From Duganella sp. 1224 (GTDB lineage: Bacteria; Pseudomonadota; Gammaproteobacteria; Burkholderiales; Burkholderiaceae_D): DNA of 64,000 nucleotides. Positions 45,673 to 55,723 of this stretch are shown piece after piece (positions within the stretch are counted from its first letter, which is position 1; each line of letters opens with the position of its first letter). Under the pieces are notes generated by a model. The model saw only the letters and a list, made by a program, of their open reading frames with translations. It was not told where the DNA came from and ran no database searches. The position numbers and the translations under genes are program-made. The stretch spans positions 62,001 through 126,000 of the forward strand of contig NZ_JACBYS010000001.1 of the NCBI RefSeq assembly GCF_013408245.1, read 5' to 3'.

Positions 45673-46675
45673 GATGGCGGCCCACGGTGCGTTTCTCGAC
45701 GCCGGGCGGCGGCGCCGGCTGGCTCTCGTCCTTTTGCTGCAGAATGGTCTGCACCACGTAGCGCGGCCGCGCCCGCACCTGCTGGAAGATGCGGCCGACG
45801 TACTCGCCCAGCAAACCAATGCCGAACAGGATCACGCCCATGAAGAAGAAGGTGATGGCGAACAGCGTGAACACGCCCTCGGCCTCGGCGCCCAGGAACA
45901 GCCGGCGCACCACCAGCACCGCCACCAGCAGGCCGGAGATCAGCGACATCAGCATGCCCATCATCGAGTAGAACTGCAGCGGCACCAGCGAGAAGCCGGT
46001 GACCAGGTCGAAGTTCAGGCGGATCAGGCTGTACAGCGAATACTTCGATTCGCCGGCCGCGCGCTCCTCGTGTTCGACCACGATTTCGGTCGGGTTGCGG
46101 GCGAAGCGGTAGGCCAGCGCCGGCACGAAGGTGTTGACCTCGGCGCACTGGTTCATCAGGTCGACGATGTTGCGGCCGTAGGCGCGCAGCATATTGCCCT
46201 GGTCGGTGATCTTGATGTTGGTGATGCGCTCGCGCAGCCGGTTCATGGCCTTGGAGGCGTAGGTGCGCCACGCCACGTCCTGGCGCTTGCGGCGGATCGA
46301 GCCGACGTAGTCGTAGCCCTCGCGCATCTTGGCCACCAGGTTGCCGATTTCCTCCGGCGGATTTTGCAGGTCGGCGTCCAGCGTCACCATGATGTCGCCG
46401 CGCGCCGCCTCGAAGCCGGCCAGGATGGCCATGTGCTGGCCGTAGTTGCCGTTGAACAGCACCACGCGGGTGACGTCCGGGCGCTTGCGGAACTGCTCGG
46501 CCAGGATGGACACCGAGTTGTCGCGGCTGCCGTCGTTGACGAACACGATCTCGTAGCGGGCGCCGAGCGCGTCCAGCGCCGGGTACAGGCGCGCGAACAG
46601 CGCGGCCAGGCCGGCCTGCTCGTTGTAGATCGGGATGACGACGGAGATTTCCGGTTGGTTCGGCGAGACGCTCAT
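45665..46675 (-). CDS. arnC: Undecaprenyl-phosphate Ara4FN glycosyltransferase
   Basis: A 336-aa GT2 enzyme: EISVVIPIYNEQAGL, EIVFVNDGSRDNS, VTLDADLQNPPEEI (nucleotide-sugar and metal-binding Asp residues) and NMLRAYGRNIVDLM. Two C-terminal membrane helices (about 233-255 and 268-292) complete the ArnC layout. It links Ara4FN to undecaprenyl phosphate at the inner face of the membrane. Start and stop overlap both neighbours (ATGA with arnB). Confidence 0.94.
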   Translation of the reverse strand: MSVSPNQPEISVVIPIYNEQAGLAALFARLYPALDALGARYEIVFVNDGSRDNSVSILAEQFRKRPDVTRVVLFNGNYGQHMAILAGFEAARGDIMVTLDADLQNPPEEIGNLVAKMREGYDYVGSIRRKRQDVAWRTYASKAMNRLRERITNIKITDQGNMLRAYGRNIVDLMNQCAEVNTFVPALAYRFARNPTEIVVEHEERAAGESKYSLYSLIRLNFDLVTGFSLVPLQFYSMMGMLMSLISGLLVAVLVVRRLFLGAEAEGVFTLFAITFFFMGVILFGIGLLGEYVGRIFQQVRARPRYVVQTILQQKDESQPAPPPGVEKRTVGRHHD

Positions 46676-47811
46676 TTGATCAGGATCGCTTTCACGGCAG
46701 CTACTGCGCGGTCGACGTCGGCAAAGGTCATGGCGTAGAACATCGGCAGCGTCACGGTCAGGTAGCCCAGTTTCTCGGCCACCGGGAACATGCCTTCCTT
46801 GAAGCCGCGCTCGCGGTACAGGCTGAACAGGTGGATCGGCGAGTAGTGGTAGCCGGTGCCGATGTTGAAGCGGTCCTTCATGGCGTTCATGAAGTCGGCG
46901 CGGGTGCTCGGGCCGTGGTCCGGCAGGATGATCTGGAACAGGTGGTAGTTGCTGCTATCGAAGGCTTGCAGCGGCAGTTGCGCGCCGGACTGCGCCTCGA
47001 AGTCGGGGCCGAAGGCCTCGTAGTAGCGCCTGGCCAGCGCGCGGCGGTGGGCGGTGATCTGTTCGATGTTGGCAAACTGGCCCAGGCCGATGGCGGCCAT
47101 GATGTCGCTCATGTTGTACTTGCCGCCGAGGACGTCGACGTCGATGCCGTCGACGCCGCTGCGGGTCACGCCCTGCAGGCGGTACTTCTCGGCCAGCTTG
47201 GCCTCGGCCTCGTTGTTCAGCACCAGCGCGCCGCCCTCGCCGGTGGTGATGTTCTTGTTGGCCTGGAAGCTGAACGAGACGAAATCGCCAAAGGCGCCGA
47301 TGCGCTTGCCTTTCCACTCGGAGCCGAAGGCCTGCGCCGCGTCCTCGATCACGCGCAGATGGTGCCTGGCGGCGATGGCGTACAGGCGGTCCATGTCGAC
47401 CGGCAGGCCGGACAGGTAGACCGGGATGATGGCCTTGGTGCGCGGCGTGATGGCGGCCTCGACCTTGTCGAGGTCGATATTGCGGGTGAGCGGATCGATG
47501 TCGGCGAACACCGGCGTGGCGCCCACTTCGATGATGACGTTGGCGGTGGCGACCCACGAAATCGGCGTGGTGATGACTTCATCGCCGGGACCGATGCCGG
47601 CGATGCGCAGCGCGATTTCCATCGTGCAGGTGCCGGAGTTGAAGGTGCGCACCGGGCGGCCGCCGAAGTAGGCCGACATCTCGGCTTCGAACGCCGCCAC
47701 TTTGGGGCCGCTGGTGATCCAGCCCGAGCGCAACACGTCGCCCACGGCGGTAATGGTGGCCTCGTCTATCGTAGGCTTGGAAAAAGGCAGAAAGGGCAAA
47801 TCAGCGCTCAT
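46672..47811 (-). CDS. arnB: UDP-4-amino-4-deoxy-L-arabinose aminotransferase
   Basis: A 379-aa DegT/DnrJ/EryC1-family PLP enzyme: MSADLPFLPFSKPTIDEATI, then FNSGTCTMEIALRIAGIG, IEDAAQAFGSEW (Asp for the pyridine nitrogen) and the Schiff-base Lys186 in SFQANKNITTGEGG. It transaminates UDP-4-keto-pentose to UDP-Ara4N with glutamate. A TAGAAT -10-like box on the minus strand at 47856-47851 might give the gene a local promoter. No clear Shine-Dalgarno is seen. Confidence 0.94.
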   Translation of the reverse strand: MSADLPFLPFSKPTIDEATITAVGDVLRSGWITSGPKVAAFEAEMSAYFGGRPVRTFNSGTCTMEIALRIAGIGPGDEVITTPISWVATANVIIEVGATPVFADIDPLTRNIDLDKVEAAITPRTKAIIPVYLSGLPVDMDRLYAIAARHHLRVIEDAAQAFGSEWKGKRIGAFGDFVSFSFQANKNITTGEGGALVLNNEAEAKLAEKYRLQGVTRSGVDGIDVDVLGGKYNMSDIMAAIGLGQFANIEQITAHRRALARRYYEAFGPDFEAQSGAQLPLQAFDSSNYHLFQIILPDHGPSTRADFMNAMKDRFNIGTGYHYSPIHLFSLYRERGFKEGMFPVAEKLGYLTVTLPMFYAMTFADVDRAVAAVKAILIK

Positions 47812-47865
47812 GAGGTGGTTTCGTATTATTTATTTAAGACGTATGGCGGCATTCTAAATTGTTCG

Positions 47866-48237
47866 TCAGGTGCGCGCCAGCCACGCCACACCGACCAGAA
47901 TGACAAAAATGGCAAGCAGGCGCTGCAGCGACAGCGCCTCGCCGAACAGGTACCAGGCGCCGACCGCGGTCACCACATAGCCCAGCGACAGCATCGGATA
48001 AGCCACCGACACGTCGACCCGCGACAGCGCGATAATCCACAGCACCACCGACAGCACGTAGCAGGTAAGCCCGCCAATAATGGGCAACTGGGTGGCGACG
48101 CGCCAGCCGACGCTGAACAGATTGTTCAGCGTCAGGTGGATTTCGCCGACGTTGCGGGCGCCGGCCTTGAGCAGCAGCTGGGCCACCGCATTGAGCAGCA
48201 CGCCGGTGACGATGAAGCTAAAAGTTGCAATATTCAT
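47866..48237 (-). CDS. SMR/EamA-type membrane protein, probable Ara4N-lipid flippase subunit
   Basis: A 123-aa protein with four hydrophobic helices: FSFIVTGVLLNAVAQLLLKAG, IIGGLTCYVLSVVLWIIALS, VAYPMLSLGYVVTAVGAWYL and LLAIFVILVGVAWLA. Glu residues at GEIHL and GEALSL fit the family. Position between arnT and arnB matches ArnE/ArnF, which together flip undecaprenyl-phosphate-Ara4N. Only one such gene is present, so the transporter may be a homodimer or the partner lies elsewhere. Confidence 0.88.
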   Translation of the reverse strand: MNIATFSFIVTGVLLNAVAQLLLKAGARNVGEIHLTLNNLFSVGWRVATQLPIIGGLTCYVLSVVLWIIALSRVDVSVAYPMLSLGYVVTAVGAWYLFGEALSLQRLLAIFVILVGVAWLART

Positions 48238-48252
48238 TTATGGTTTTATTCA

Positions 48253-49911
48253 TTACAGATTGGTAATGACCATGCGGCGGGTGTCTTGCGCCACCACGCG
48301 CATGGCCACGCCCTTGGCTTTGAGTTCGGCGTAGGCCTCGTCGCTGAGGATGGCCAGCGCCTTGACGCCGTCGGCCGTGTGCTGGCGCCAGCGGGCGACA
48401 AAGCCGTCCAGCGTCGGAATCGACAGCTCGGGCTGCTGTTGCAGGCCGAAGGTGAACTCGTCCCAGTAATTGACCAGCGTGACCGTGCGTTGCAGGTAGA
48501 AGGTCATCGACTGCTCGTAGGTGGCCACCGAATAGATGGGCGTGTCGGCCTTGAGCTCCGGCAGCATCTTCAGCGCCAGGTCCTTGCCGGCGCGCATTTT
48601 GCCGTAGGGTTCGAAGCCGGTCAGGATCAGCTGCACCGAGATGAAGCCGGCGATGGCCAGGGTCAGCACGGTCAGGTCGCGGCGCAGCTGGCGCGCATGC
48701 AGCAGCGCCAGCGCGCCGCCGGCGGCAGCCACGATGGCGGCCGCCAGCACCCACGGCTGGTGGGCTTCCAGCATGGCGCGCTCGGCCGGATGGCGCACCG
48801 CCATCTGCGTCATCAGCGGCATGGCGGCGATGCCGGCCACGCCCACCAGCAGCAGCAGGCCGGCGGCGAGCATGCGGTGCAGGCGCGTGGCGTTTTCCAG
48901 GTAGGTGGCGATCAGCATCGCCAGCGCCGGGAACACCGGCAGGATGTAGCCCGGCAGCTTGGAGCTGGAATAGCTGAAGAAGAAGGTGATGAACACCGCC
49001 CAGATCACCAGCAGCAGCCGCGGCTGGAAGGTGCCCGGCGCGCGCCGCACCCCGTGCGCCAGCGCCTGCGGCACCAGGCCCAGCCACGGCAGCAGGCCGG
49101 GCACCAGCAGGATCAGGAAGTAGTACCAGGCGCCTTCGCGGTGGTGGGTCTTGAGGAAGAAGCGTTCCCAGTGCTCGTGGATGAAGAAGAAGTGCGGCTG
49201 CTCCGGGTTCTTCAGCGCCACCAGCACGAACCACGGCGTGGCGACGGCGAAGAACAGCAGCAGGCCCTTGCCCAGGTGCAGGCGTTTCCAGATGGCAAGG
49301 TCCCGCGCCAGCGCGGTGTACAGCACCAGCACCGCGCCTGGCAGCACCAGGCCGATCAGGCCCTTGGCCAGCACCGCCAGCGCCATGCCGGCCCAGCAGA
49401 CCAGCATCCAGTTGCGCTGTTCGGCCGGCGTGGCGTCGTCGCGCTGGGCGATCAACATGGCGCACAGGGCGATGGCCATCATGGCCGACAGGCTCATGTC
49501 CAGCGAGTCGATCTGGCCGCAGGCCACCCAGAACAGGCTGGAGCCCAGCGCCAGCGCGGCGTAGAAGCCGGCGCGCTGGCCGAACACGCGGGCGGCCGCG
49601 TAGCCGGTGAACAGCACGCCGCCCAGGCCGCACAAGCCGGTCCACAGGCGCGCCTGCCACTCGCCCAGGCCGAAGGCGGCAAAGGACAGCGCGTTCATCC
49701 AGGTTTGCAGCGGCGGCTTCTCGAAGTACTTGATGCCGTTCAGGCGGGTGGTGATCCAGTCGCCGCTGGCCCACATCTCGCGCGCCATCTCGGCGTAGCG
49801 GCCCTCGTCGGGCGGCACCAGCGTGCGTATGCCCAGCACGTACAGCCAGACGATGGCGAACGCGGCCAGGAGTCCCCAGATGACTTTTTTAGAATTGTAG
49901 AGGTCGTTCAT
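48253..49911 (-). CDS. arnT: Lipid A Ara4N transferase (PMT-family glycosyltransferase)
   Basis: A 552-aa polytopic protein with the GT-C periplasmic-loop motifs RTLVPPDEGRYAEMAREM and GIKYFEKPPLQTWMNAL, followed by about a dozen hydrophobic helices and a small soluble C-terminal domain (TPIYSVATYEQSMTFYLQR). ArnT moves Ara4N from its lipid carrier to lipid A phosphates in the periplasm, which lowers binding of polymyxin and cationic peptides. The start at 49911 (MNDLYNSKKV) overlaps the upstream stop by one base. It is the second gene of the operon. Confidence 0.92.
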   Translation of the reverse strand: MNDLYNSKKVIWGLLAAFAIVWLYVLGIRTLVPPDEGRYAEMAREMWASGDWITTRLNGIKYFEKPPLQTWMNALSFAAFGLGEWQARLWTGLCGLGGVLFTGYAAARVFGQRAGFYAALALGSSLFWVACGQIDSLDMSLSAMMAIALCAMLIAQRDDATPAEQRNWMLVCWAGMALAVLAKGLIGLVLPGAVLVLYTALARDLAIWKRLHLGKGLLLFFAVATPWFVLVALKNPEQPHFFFIHEHWERFFLKTHHREGAWYYFLILLVPGLLPWLGLVPQALAHGVRRAPGTFQPRLLLVIWAVFITFFFSYSSSKLPGYILPVFPALAMLIATYLENATRLHRMLAAGLLLLVGVAGIAAMPLMTQMAVRHPAERAMLEAHQPWVLAAAIVAAAGGALALLHARQLRRDLTVLTLAIAGFISVQLILTGFEPYGKMRAGKDLALKMLPELKADTPIYSVATYEQSMTFYLQRTVTLVNYWDEFTFGLQQQPELSIPTLDGFVARWRQHTADGVKALAILSDEAYAELKAKGVAMRVVAQDTRRMVITNL

Positions 49912-50303
49912 CAGGCGGTTTTGCCCTCGTTGGCGTCGATCACCAGGGCCAGCGCGACTTTGCGGCCTTCGCCCATCAGGATGTTGTAGGTGCGGCAGGC
50001 GGCCTGGCTGTCCATGCATTCGACGCCGATGCGGCGCATGGTCAGCGCGGCGGTCAGCTTCGGATGGATGAAGCGCTGGCGGGCGCCGGTGCCGAGGATG
50101 ACGACGTCCGGATGCTCGGCGCCGAGCAGATCGAAATGCTCCTTGGTCAGGGCGTCGAAGCTGGGCGCGTTCCAGGCGCGCGGCGGCACTTCCGGCAGCA
50201 CGATCAGGCTGTAGTTAAAGCGCTCGGCGTTGATTTCGACGCCGGTTTGGTCGTAGCCGGTGACGGTCTGGTATTTCTGGGTATCGCTTTGGTGGAGCTT
50301 CAT
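49911..50303 (-). CDS. Mth938-like (DUF498) protein, first gene of the arn transcript
   Basis: A 130-aa protein: KLHQSDTQKYQTVTGYDQTG, NYSLIVLPEVPPRAW, VVILGTGARQRFIHPKL, GVECMDSQAACRTYNILMGEGRKVALAL. This is the Mth938/NDUFAF3-like alpha/beta domain with the L-G-T-G loop and the A-C-R-T-Y-N motif. Its role in bacteria is unknown; in mitochondria relatives assist assembly of respiratory complex I. It overlaps arnT (TGATG), so it is co-translated, although a functional link with lipid A modification is not established. Confidence 0.85.
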   Translation of the reverse strand: MKLHQSDTQKYQTVTGYDQTGVEINAERFNYSLIVLPEVPPRAWNAPSFDALTKEHFDLLGAEHPDVVILGTGARQRFIHPKLTAALTMRRIGVECMDSQAACRTYNILMGEGRKVALALVIDANEGKTA

Positions 50304-50489
50304 GGCGGAAATCGGGCGGTAAACGGCAAAAAGAAGCGCCATTGTAGCGTTTTCCAGGAGGGCTCAGGCCTGAAAGGTTGATTAAATCGCCCCCTTTCGG
50401 CAGAATGGTCCTCTTTGCAATGCAGCACGGGCCGGCGCCGGCGTTTTGGCAGGTCAGAGAAGTTTGCCTCACATAAACAGGATTTTATT

Positions 50490-51722
50490 TTGCGACCGAT
50501 TCAAAAATCGAACAAACTGGCGGAAGTGTGCTACGAGATCCGCGGCCCGGTGCCGGAAAAAGCCCGGCAGATGGAGGAGGAAGGCCATAAGATCACGAAG
50601 TTGAATATCGGCAACCTGGCCGTTTTCGGCTTCGATCCGCCGGACGAGATCGTGCAGGACATGAAGATGAACCTGTCCAACGCGGCCGGCTATACCGATT
50701 CCAAGGGCATGTTCGCGCCGCGCAAGGCGGTGATGCATTACACGCAGGGCAAGAATATCCGCGGCGTGACGATCGATGACATCTACCTCGGCAATGGCGC
50801 GTCCGAACTGATCGTGATGTCGATGAACGCGCTGCTCAACAACGGCGACGAGGTGCTGGTGCCGGCGCCCGACTATCCGCTGTGGACCGCCGCCGTCTCG
50901 TTGTCCGGCGGCAAGCCGGTGCACTATATCTGCGACGAGCAGCAGGACTGGTTCCCGGACATCGAGGACATGCGCAGCAAGATCACGCCGAACACGCGCG
51001 CCATCGTGGTCATCAATCCGAACAACCCGACCGGCGCGCTGTACCCGGTCGAGCTGCTGTTGCAGATCATCGAGCTGGCGCGCCAGCACGACCTGATCAT
51101 TTATGCCGATGAAATCTACGACAAGGTACTGTACGACGGCGCCCAGCACGTGTCGATCGCCTCGCTGGCGGACGACGTGCTGTTCGTGACCTTCAACGGC
51201 CTGTCGAAAAATTACCGCGCCTGCGGCTACCGTTCCGGCTGGATGGTGGTGTCGGGCGAAAAATCGCACGCGAAAGACTATATCGAGGGCCTCAACATGC
51301 TGGCTTCGATGCGCTTGTGCGCCAACGCTCCGGGGCAGTTTGCGATCCAGACTGCGCTTGGCGGCTACCAGTCGATCGACGACCTGGTGGGCCCGGGCGG
51401 GCGCCTGTTGAAGCAACGCGATCTGGCCTACAAGCTGCTGACCGAGATACCGGGCGTCACTTGTGTCAAGCCGAAAGCGGCGCTGTACATGTTCCCCCGT
51501 CTTGATCCGAAGATCTATCCGATCGCGGATGACCAGCAGTTTGCTTACGAGCTGCTGGCCGAAACGAAAGTGCTGATCGTCCAGGGTAGCGGCTTCAACT
51601 GGATCGCGCCGGATCATTTCCGCGTCGTGTTCCTGCCGAACTCGGACGATATGGTGGAGGCCTTCGGCCGCATGGCCAAGTTCATGGAAGGCTACCGCAA
51701 GCGCCACGGCGCCAGCTTTTAA
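50490..51722 (+). CDS. PLP-dependent aminotransferase (AlaA-like), TTG start
   Basis: A 410-aa class I/II aminotransferase: RPIQKSNKLAEVCYEIRGPV, TYTDSKG-like AAGYTDSKGMFAPRKAV, INPNNPTGALYP, IYADEIYDKVLYDG and the PLP Lys in FNGLSKNYRACGYRSGW. It matches the AlaA/AlaC group, which makes alanine from pyruvate and glutamate. The start is TTG (50490), with AGGA seven bases upstream; this restores the family N-terminus, and the frame has no later ATG before residue 27. It is followed by homoserine dehydrogenase, a common pairing in betaproteobacteria. Confidence 0.93.
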   Translation: MRPIQKSNKLAEVCYEIRGPVPEKARQMEEEGHKITKLNIGNLAVFGFDPPDEIVQDMKMNLSNAAGYTDSKGMFAPRKAVMHYTQGKNIRGVTIDDIYLGNGASELIVMSMNALLNNGDEVLVPAPDYPLWTAAVSLSGGKPVHYICDEQQDWFPDIEDMRSKITPNTRAIVVINPNNPTGALYPVELLLQIIELARQHDLIIYADEIYDKVLYDGAQHVSIASLADDVLFVTFNGLSKNYRACGYRSGWMVVSGEKSHAKDYIEGLNMLASMRLCANAPGQFAIQTALGGYQSIDDLVGPGGRLLKQRDLAYKLLTEIPGVTCVKPKAALYMFPRLDPKIYPIADDQQFAYELLAETKVLIVQGSGFNWIAPDHFRVVFLPNSDDMVEAFGRMAKFMEGYRKRHGASF

Positions 51723-51725
51723 CCG

Positions 51726-51753
51726 CGTCATTCCGGCGTACGCCGGAATGACG
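51726..51753. repeat. 28-bp perfect palindrome, REP-like
   Basis: CGTCATTCCGGCGT followed by its exact reverse complement, between the aminotransferase and hom genes. The GTCATTCCGGCG... arm is of the dispersed REP/correia-like kind seen in many proteobacteria. It would form a hairpin in a shared aminotransferase-hom mRNA. Confidence 0.85.
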
Positions 51754-51774
51754 GTTCAGATCTTTGGAATGTAT

Positions 51775-53097
51775 ATGAAACCAATCAAAGTAGGCCTGTT
51801 AGGTGTCGGCAATGTCGGCGGTGGGACGTTCGATGTGCTGGCGCGCAATCAGGAAGAAATCCGCCGCCGCGCCGGCCGCAGCATCGAAGTGGTGGCCGTG
51901 TCCGCCCGCAACCTGGAGCGCGCCAAGACCCGCACCGGCGGCAAGGTGACGGTGGTGGCCGACCCGTTCGACATCGTCAACGACCCCGAGATCGACATCG
52001 TCGTCGAGCTGATCGGCGGCTACGAGCAGGCGCGCGACCTGGTGCTGAAGGCCATCGACAACGGCAAGCACGTGGTCACCGCCAACAAGGCGCTGCTGGC
52101 CGTGCACGGCAACGAAATCTTTGCCGCCGCGCAAGCCAAGGGCGTGATGGTGGCGTTCGAGGCGGCGGTGGCCGGCGGCATCCCCATCATCAAGGCGCTG
52201 CGCGAGGGCCTGACCGCCAACCGCATCGACTGGCTGGCCGGCATCATCAACGGCACCACCAACTTCATCCTGTCCGAAATGCGGGACAAGGGCCTGGACT
52301 TCGCCACCGTGCTGAAGCAGGCGCAGGAACTGGGCTACGCCGAGGCTGACCCGACCTTCGACATCGAGGGCGTGGACGCGGCGCACAAGGCCACCATCAT
52401 GTCGGCGATCGCCTTCGGCATTCCGGTGCAGTTCGACAAGGCGCACGTCGAGGGCATCTCGAAGCTGAACGCGGTCGACATCAAGTACGCCGAGCAACTG
52501 GGCTACCGCATCAAGCTGCTGGGCATCGCCAAGCGCGCCAAGGTCAACGGCAAGGAGGGCGTGGAGCTGCGCGTGCACCCGACGCTGATACCGTCCAAGC
52601 GCCTGATCGCCAACGTGGAAGGGGCGATGAACGCGGTGCTGGTGCAGGGTGACGCCGTCGGCGCCACGCTGTACTACGGCAAGGGCGCCGGCTCGGAGCC
52701 GACCGCCTCGGCCGTGATCGCCGACCTGGTGGACATCACCCGCCTGGCCACCGCCGATCCGGAGCACCGCGTGCCGCACCTGGCGTTCCAGCCGAATGCC
52801 ATGACCAACATCGAGATTTTGCCGATGTCGGAAGTGACCACCAGCTACTACCTGCGCATGAATGTGAGCGATGAGCCGGGCGTGCTGGCGGATCTGACCC
52901 GCATCCTGGCCGATGCCGGCATCTCGATCGACGCCATGCTGCAGAAGGAGCCGGCCGAGGGCGAGACGCGCACCGACATCATCTTCCTGACGCACCAGAC
53001 GCAGGAGAAGAACGTCATCGCCGCGATCGGCAAGATGGAGGGGTTGCCGACCGTGGGCGGCAGCGTCACCAAGATTCGTCTGGAAAATTTAAGCTAA
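51775..53097 (+). CDS. hom: Homoserine dehydrogenase
   Basis: A 440-aa enzyme: KVGLLGVGNVGGGTFDVL (NAD(P) site), TANKALLAVHGNEIF, GGIPIIKALREGLTANRI, INGTTNFILSEM, EADPTFDIEGVDAAHKATI and a C-terminal ACT domain (YYLRMNVSDEPGVLADLTRIL) that binds threonine for feedback control. It reduces aspartate semialdehyde to homoserine for threonine and methionine synthesis. The ATG at 51775 has GGA six bases upstream; in-frame starts at 51748 and 51769 are less likely, since the first overlaps the palindrome. Confidence 0.96.
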   Translation: MKPIKVGLLGVGNVGGGTFDVLARNQEEIRRRAGRSIEVVAVSARNLERAKTRTGGKVTVVADPFDIVNDPEIDIVVELIGGYEQARDLVLKAIDNGKHVVTANKALLAVHGNEIFAAAQAKGVMVAFEAAVAGGIPIIKALREGLTANRIDWLAGIINGTTNFILSEMRDKGLDFATVLKQAQELGYAEADPTFDIEGVDAAHKATIMSAIAFGIPVQFDKAHVEGISKLNAVDIKYAEQLGYRIKLLGIAKRAKVNGKEGVELRVHPTLIPSKRLIANVEGAMNAVLVQGDAVGATLYYGKGAGSEPTASAVIADLVDITRLATADPEHRVPHLAFQPNAMTNIEILPMSEVTTSYYLRMNVSDEPGVLADLTRILADAGISIDAMLQKEPAEGETRTDIIFLTHQTQEKNVIAAIGKMEGLPTVGGSVTKIRLENLS

Positions 53098-53116
53098 ACC
53101 CGCACTGCGCCCCGCC

Positions 53117-53133
53117 GCGGGGTCAGACCCCGC
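53117..53133. repeat. 17-bp palindrome with the GGGGTCAGACCCC core
   Basis: GCGGGGTC-A-GACCCCGC. It shares its core with the 30-bp palindrome at 40022-40051, so both belong to one dispersed element family. It lies 19 bp after hom and may also help end that transcript. Confidence 0.75.
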
Positions 53134-53156
53134 TATCCGTCCTGCGGGTTGGCAAT

Positions 53157-53192
53157 AAAAAAAACCGGGCAGCGTCTACGCACGCTGTCCGG
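53157..53192 (-). terminator. Rho-independent terminator of the BON-domain gene
   Basis: On the minus strand: CCGGACAGCGT, a short loop, ACGCTGCCCGG (one mismatch), then eight T. It lies 39 bp after the BON gene stop. Confidence 0.88.
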
Positions 53193-53231
53193 CCAAAGGG
53201 TCTTCTACGGTTTAAAGCTGGCGACGGAGTA

Positions 53232-53564
53232 TTACTTCGTCGCGACGGTCAGTTCGCTCTTCACTTCCTTCACGCCTGGCACTGCCGAGGCGGTTTGGAT
53301 GGCCTTGGTGCCGACATCGGTGCTGGCCACGGTGCCCGACAGGGTTACCACGCCGTCAGCGGTGGTCACGCCGATCTGTTTTTGATCGGACAGGGAAGCC
53401 TTGATTTTGCTGGTAATGGCCTCGTCATTGGTGGCGGTGCCGGCTTTGGCGGCGCCGGCCATGGCCGCATCCTGCTGGCCAGCAGCGAAAGCGGTACCGG
53501 TTGCAGCAGCGGCGGTCAGGGCGGTAGCTACCAGCAGGCGGGCGATCAGTTTGTTGGTCATCAT
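53232..53564 (-). CDS. BON-domain periplasmic protein
   Basis: A 110-aa protein with a signal peptide (KLIARLLVATALTAAAATGTAFA), an Ala/Gly-rich linker and one BON domain (AITSKIKASLSDQKQ, IGVTTADGVVTLSGTVAS, KAIQTASAVPGVKEVKSEL). BON domains bind membranes, and such proteins protect the envelope under osmotic or other stress. Tandem ATGs (53564, 53561) follow AAGGA. Upstream, at 53596-53610, an AACGTC-GTT-GACGTT inverted repeat could be an operator. Confidence 0.9.
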   Translation of the reverse strand: MMTNKLIARLLVATALTAAAATGTAFAAGQQDAAMAGAAKAGTATNDEAITSKIKASLSDQKQIGVTTADGVVTLSGTVASTDVGTKAIQTASAVPGVKEVKSELTVATK

Positions 53565-53780
53565 GATTTGCTTCCTTTATCGAGTTTGAGGATAAAACGT
53601 CGTTGACGTTACCCACTCCTTTGCAAACCCCGTGCCAGCTTTGTATTTTCCTTATAAATCAATGACTTGGATTGGTTTTTCTAATGGGAAACCACAACCT
53701 CGTGGATTTTCGGTCCCGATTTGTCGGGAAACAGCGACCGCATCGCGCCGGTCTTCGCCAAGCCATTGATTTTTAAACGA

Positions 53781-55159
<1,379 letters not shown>

Positions 55160-55163
<4 letters not shown>

Positions 55164-55723
55164 TTGGTCACCTGTGGTCCGGTCGCCGGGCGGGCCGGCA
55201 GGGTGCGTTCGATGGTTTTCAGGCCCTCCAGCATCTCGCTCAACTGGTCGATGCGGCGCTGGCTGTCCTTTTGCTGCGCGGCCAGGCGGTCGGCGTGGTC
55301 GGCCAGCCGGCGCGCCTCGGCGCAGTTGCTGGACAACAGCTGCGCCAGCGGCCGGAACGGCGCCGCCTCGACGTCGGCCGAGGTGGCCACGCTGTCGAGC
55401 AGCGCCTGGGCGCGCGCCAGGTCGCCGCTGCCGCGCGTCAGCATCAGCGCCATGCCCATCTGGATCGCCACGCGCGGGCTGCGCTGTTGCAGGCCGAGGC
55501 CGCTCAGTTCCTTGACCAGCTCGCCCTGGCTCATGCGCCGCAGCGACTGGTGATAGCTGAGCAGCGGGCCGACCTCGTCCGGCGGTGGTGGTGGCGGCGT
55601 CACCACCTCCACCACCGGTGGCGGGGCTGGCGCCGGCGCCGGCTCGGCCGGCAGCGGGGAATTCAGGGTGCAGGCGGCCAGGGTCAGGCAGGCCAGCACG
55701 GTCAGGGCGAGCTTATAAGTCAT
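55160..55723 (-). CDS. QseG-like lipoprotein
   Basis: A 187-aa lipoprotein: a signal ending LTLAACTLNSPL places the lipidated Cys near residue 18, followed by a Pro-rich linker (EPAPAPAPPPVVEVVTPPPPPP) and a helical domain (SLRRMSQGELVKELSGLGLQ, ADHADRLAAQQKDSQRRIDQLSEML). Enterobacterial QseG links the outer membrane to the sensor QseE/GlrK. The start at 55723 overlaps the kinase gene by 11 bp, and its stop overlaps glrR. Position and architecture carry the call, since similarity is low. Confidence 0.82.
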
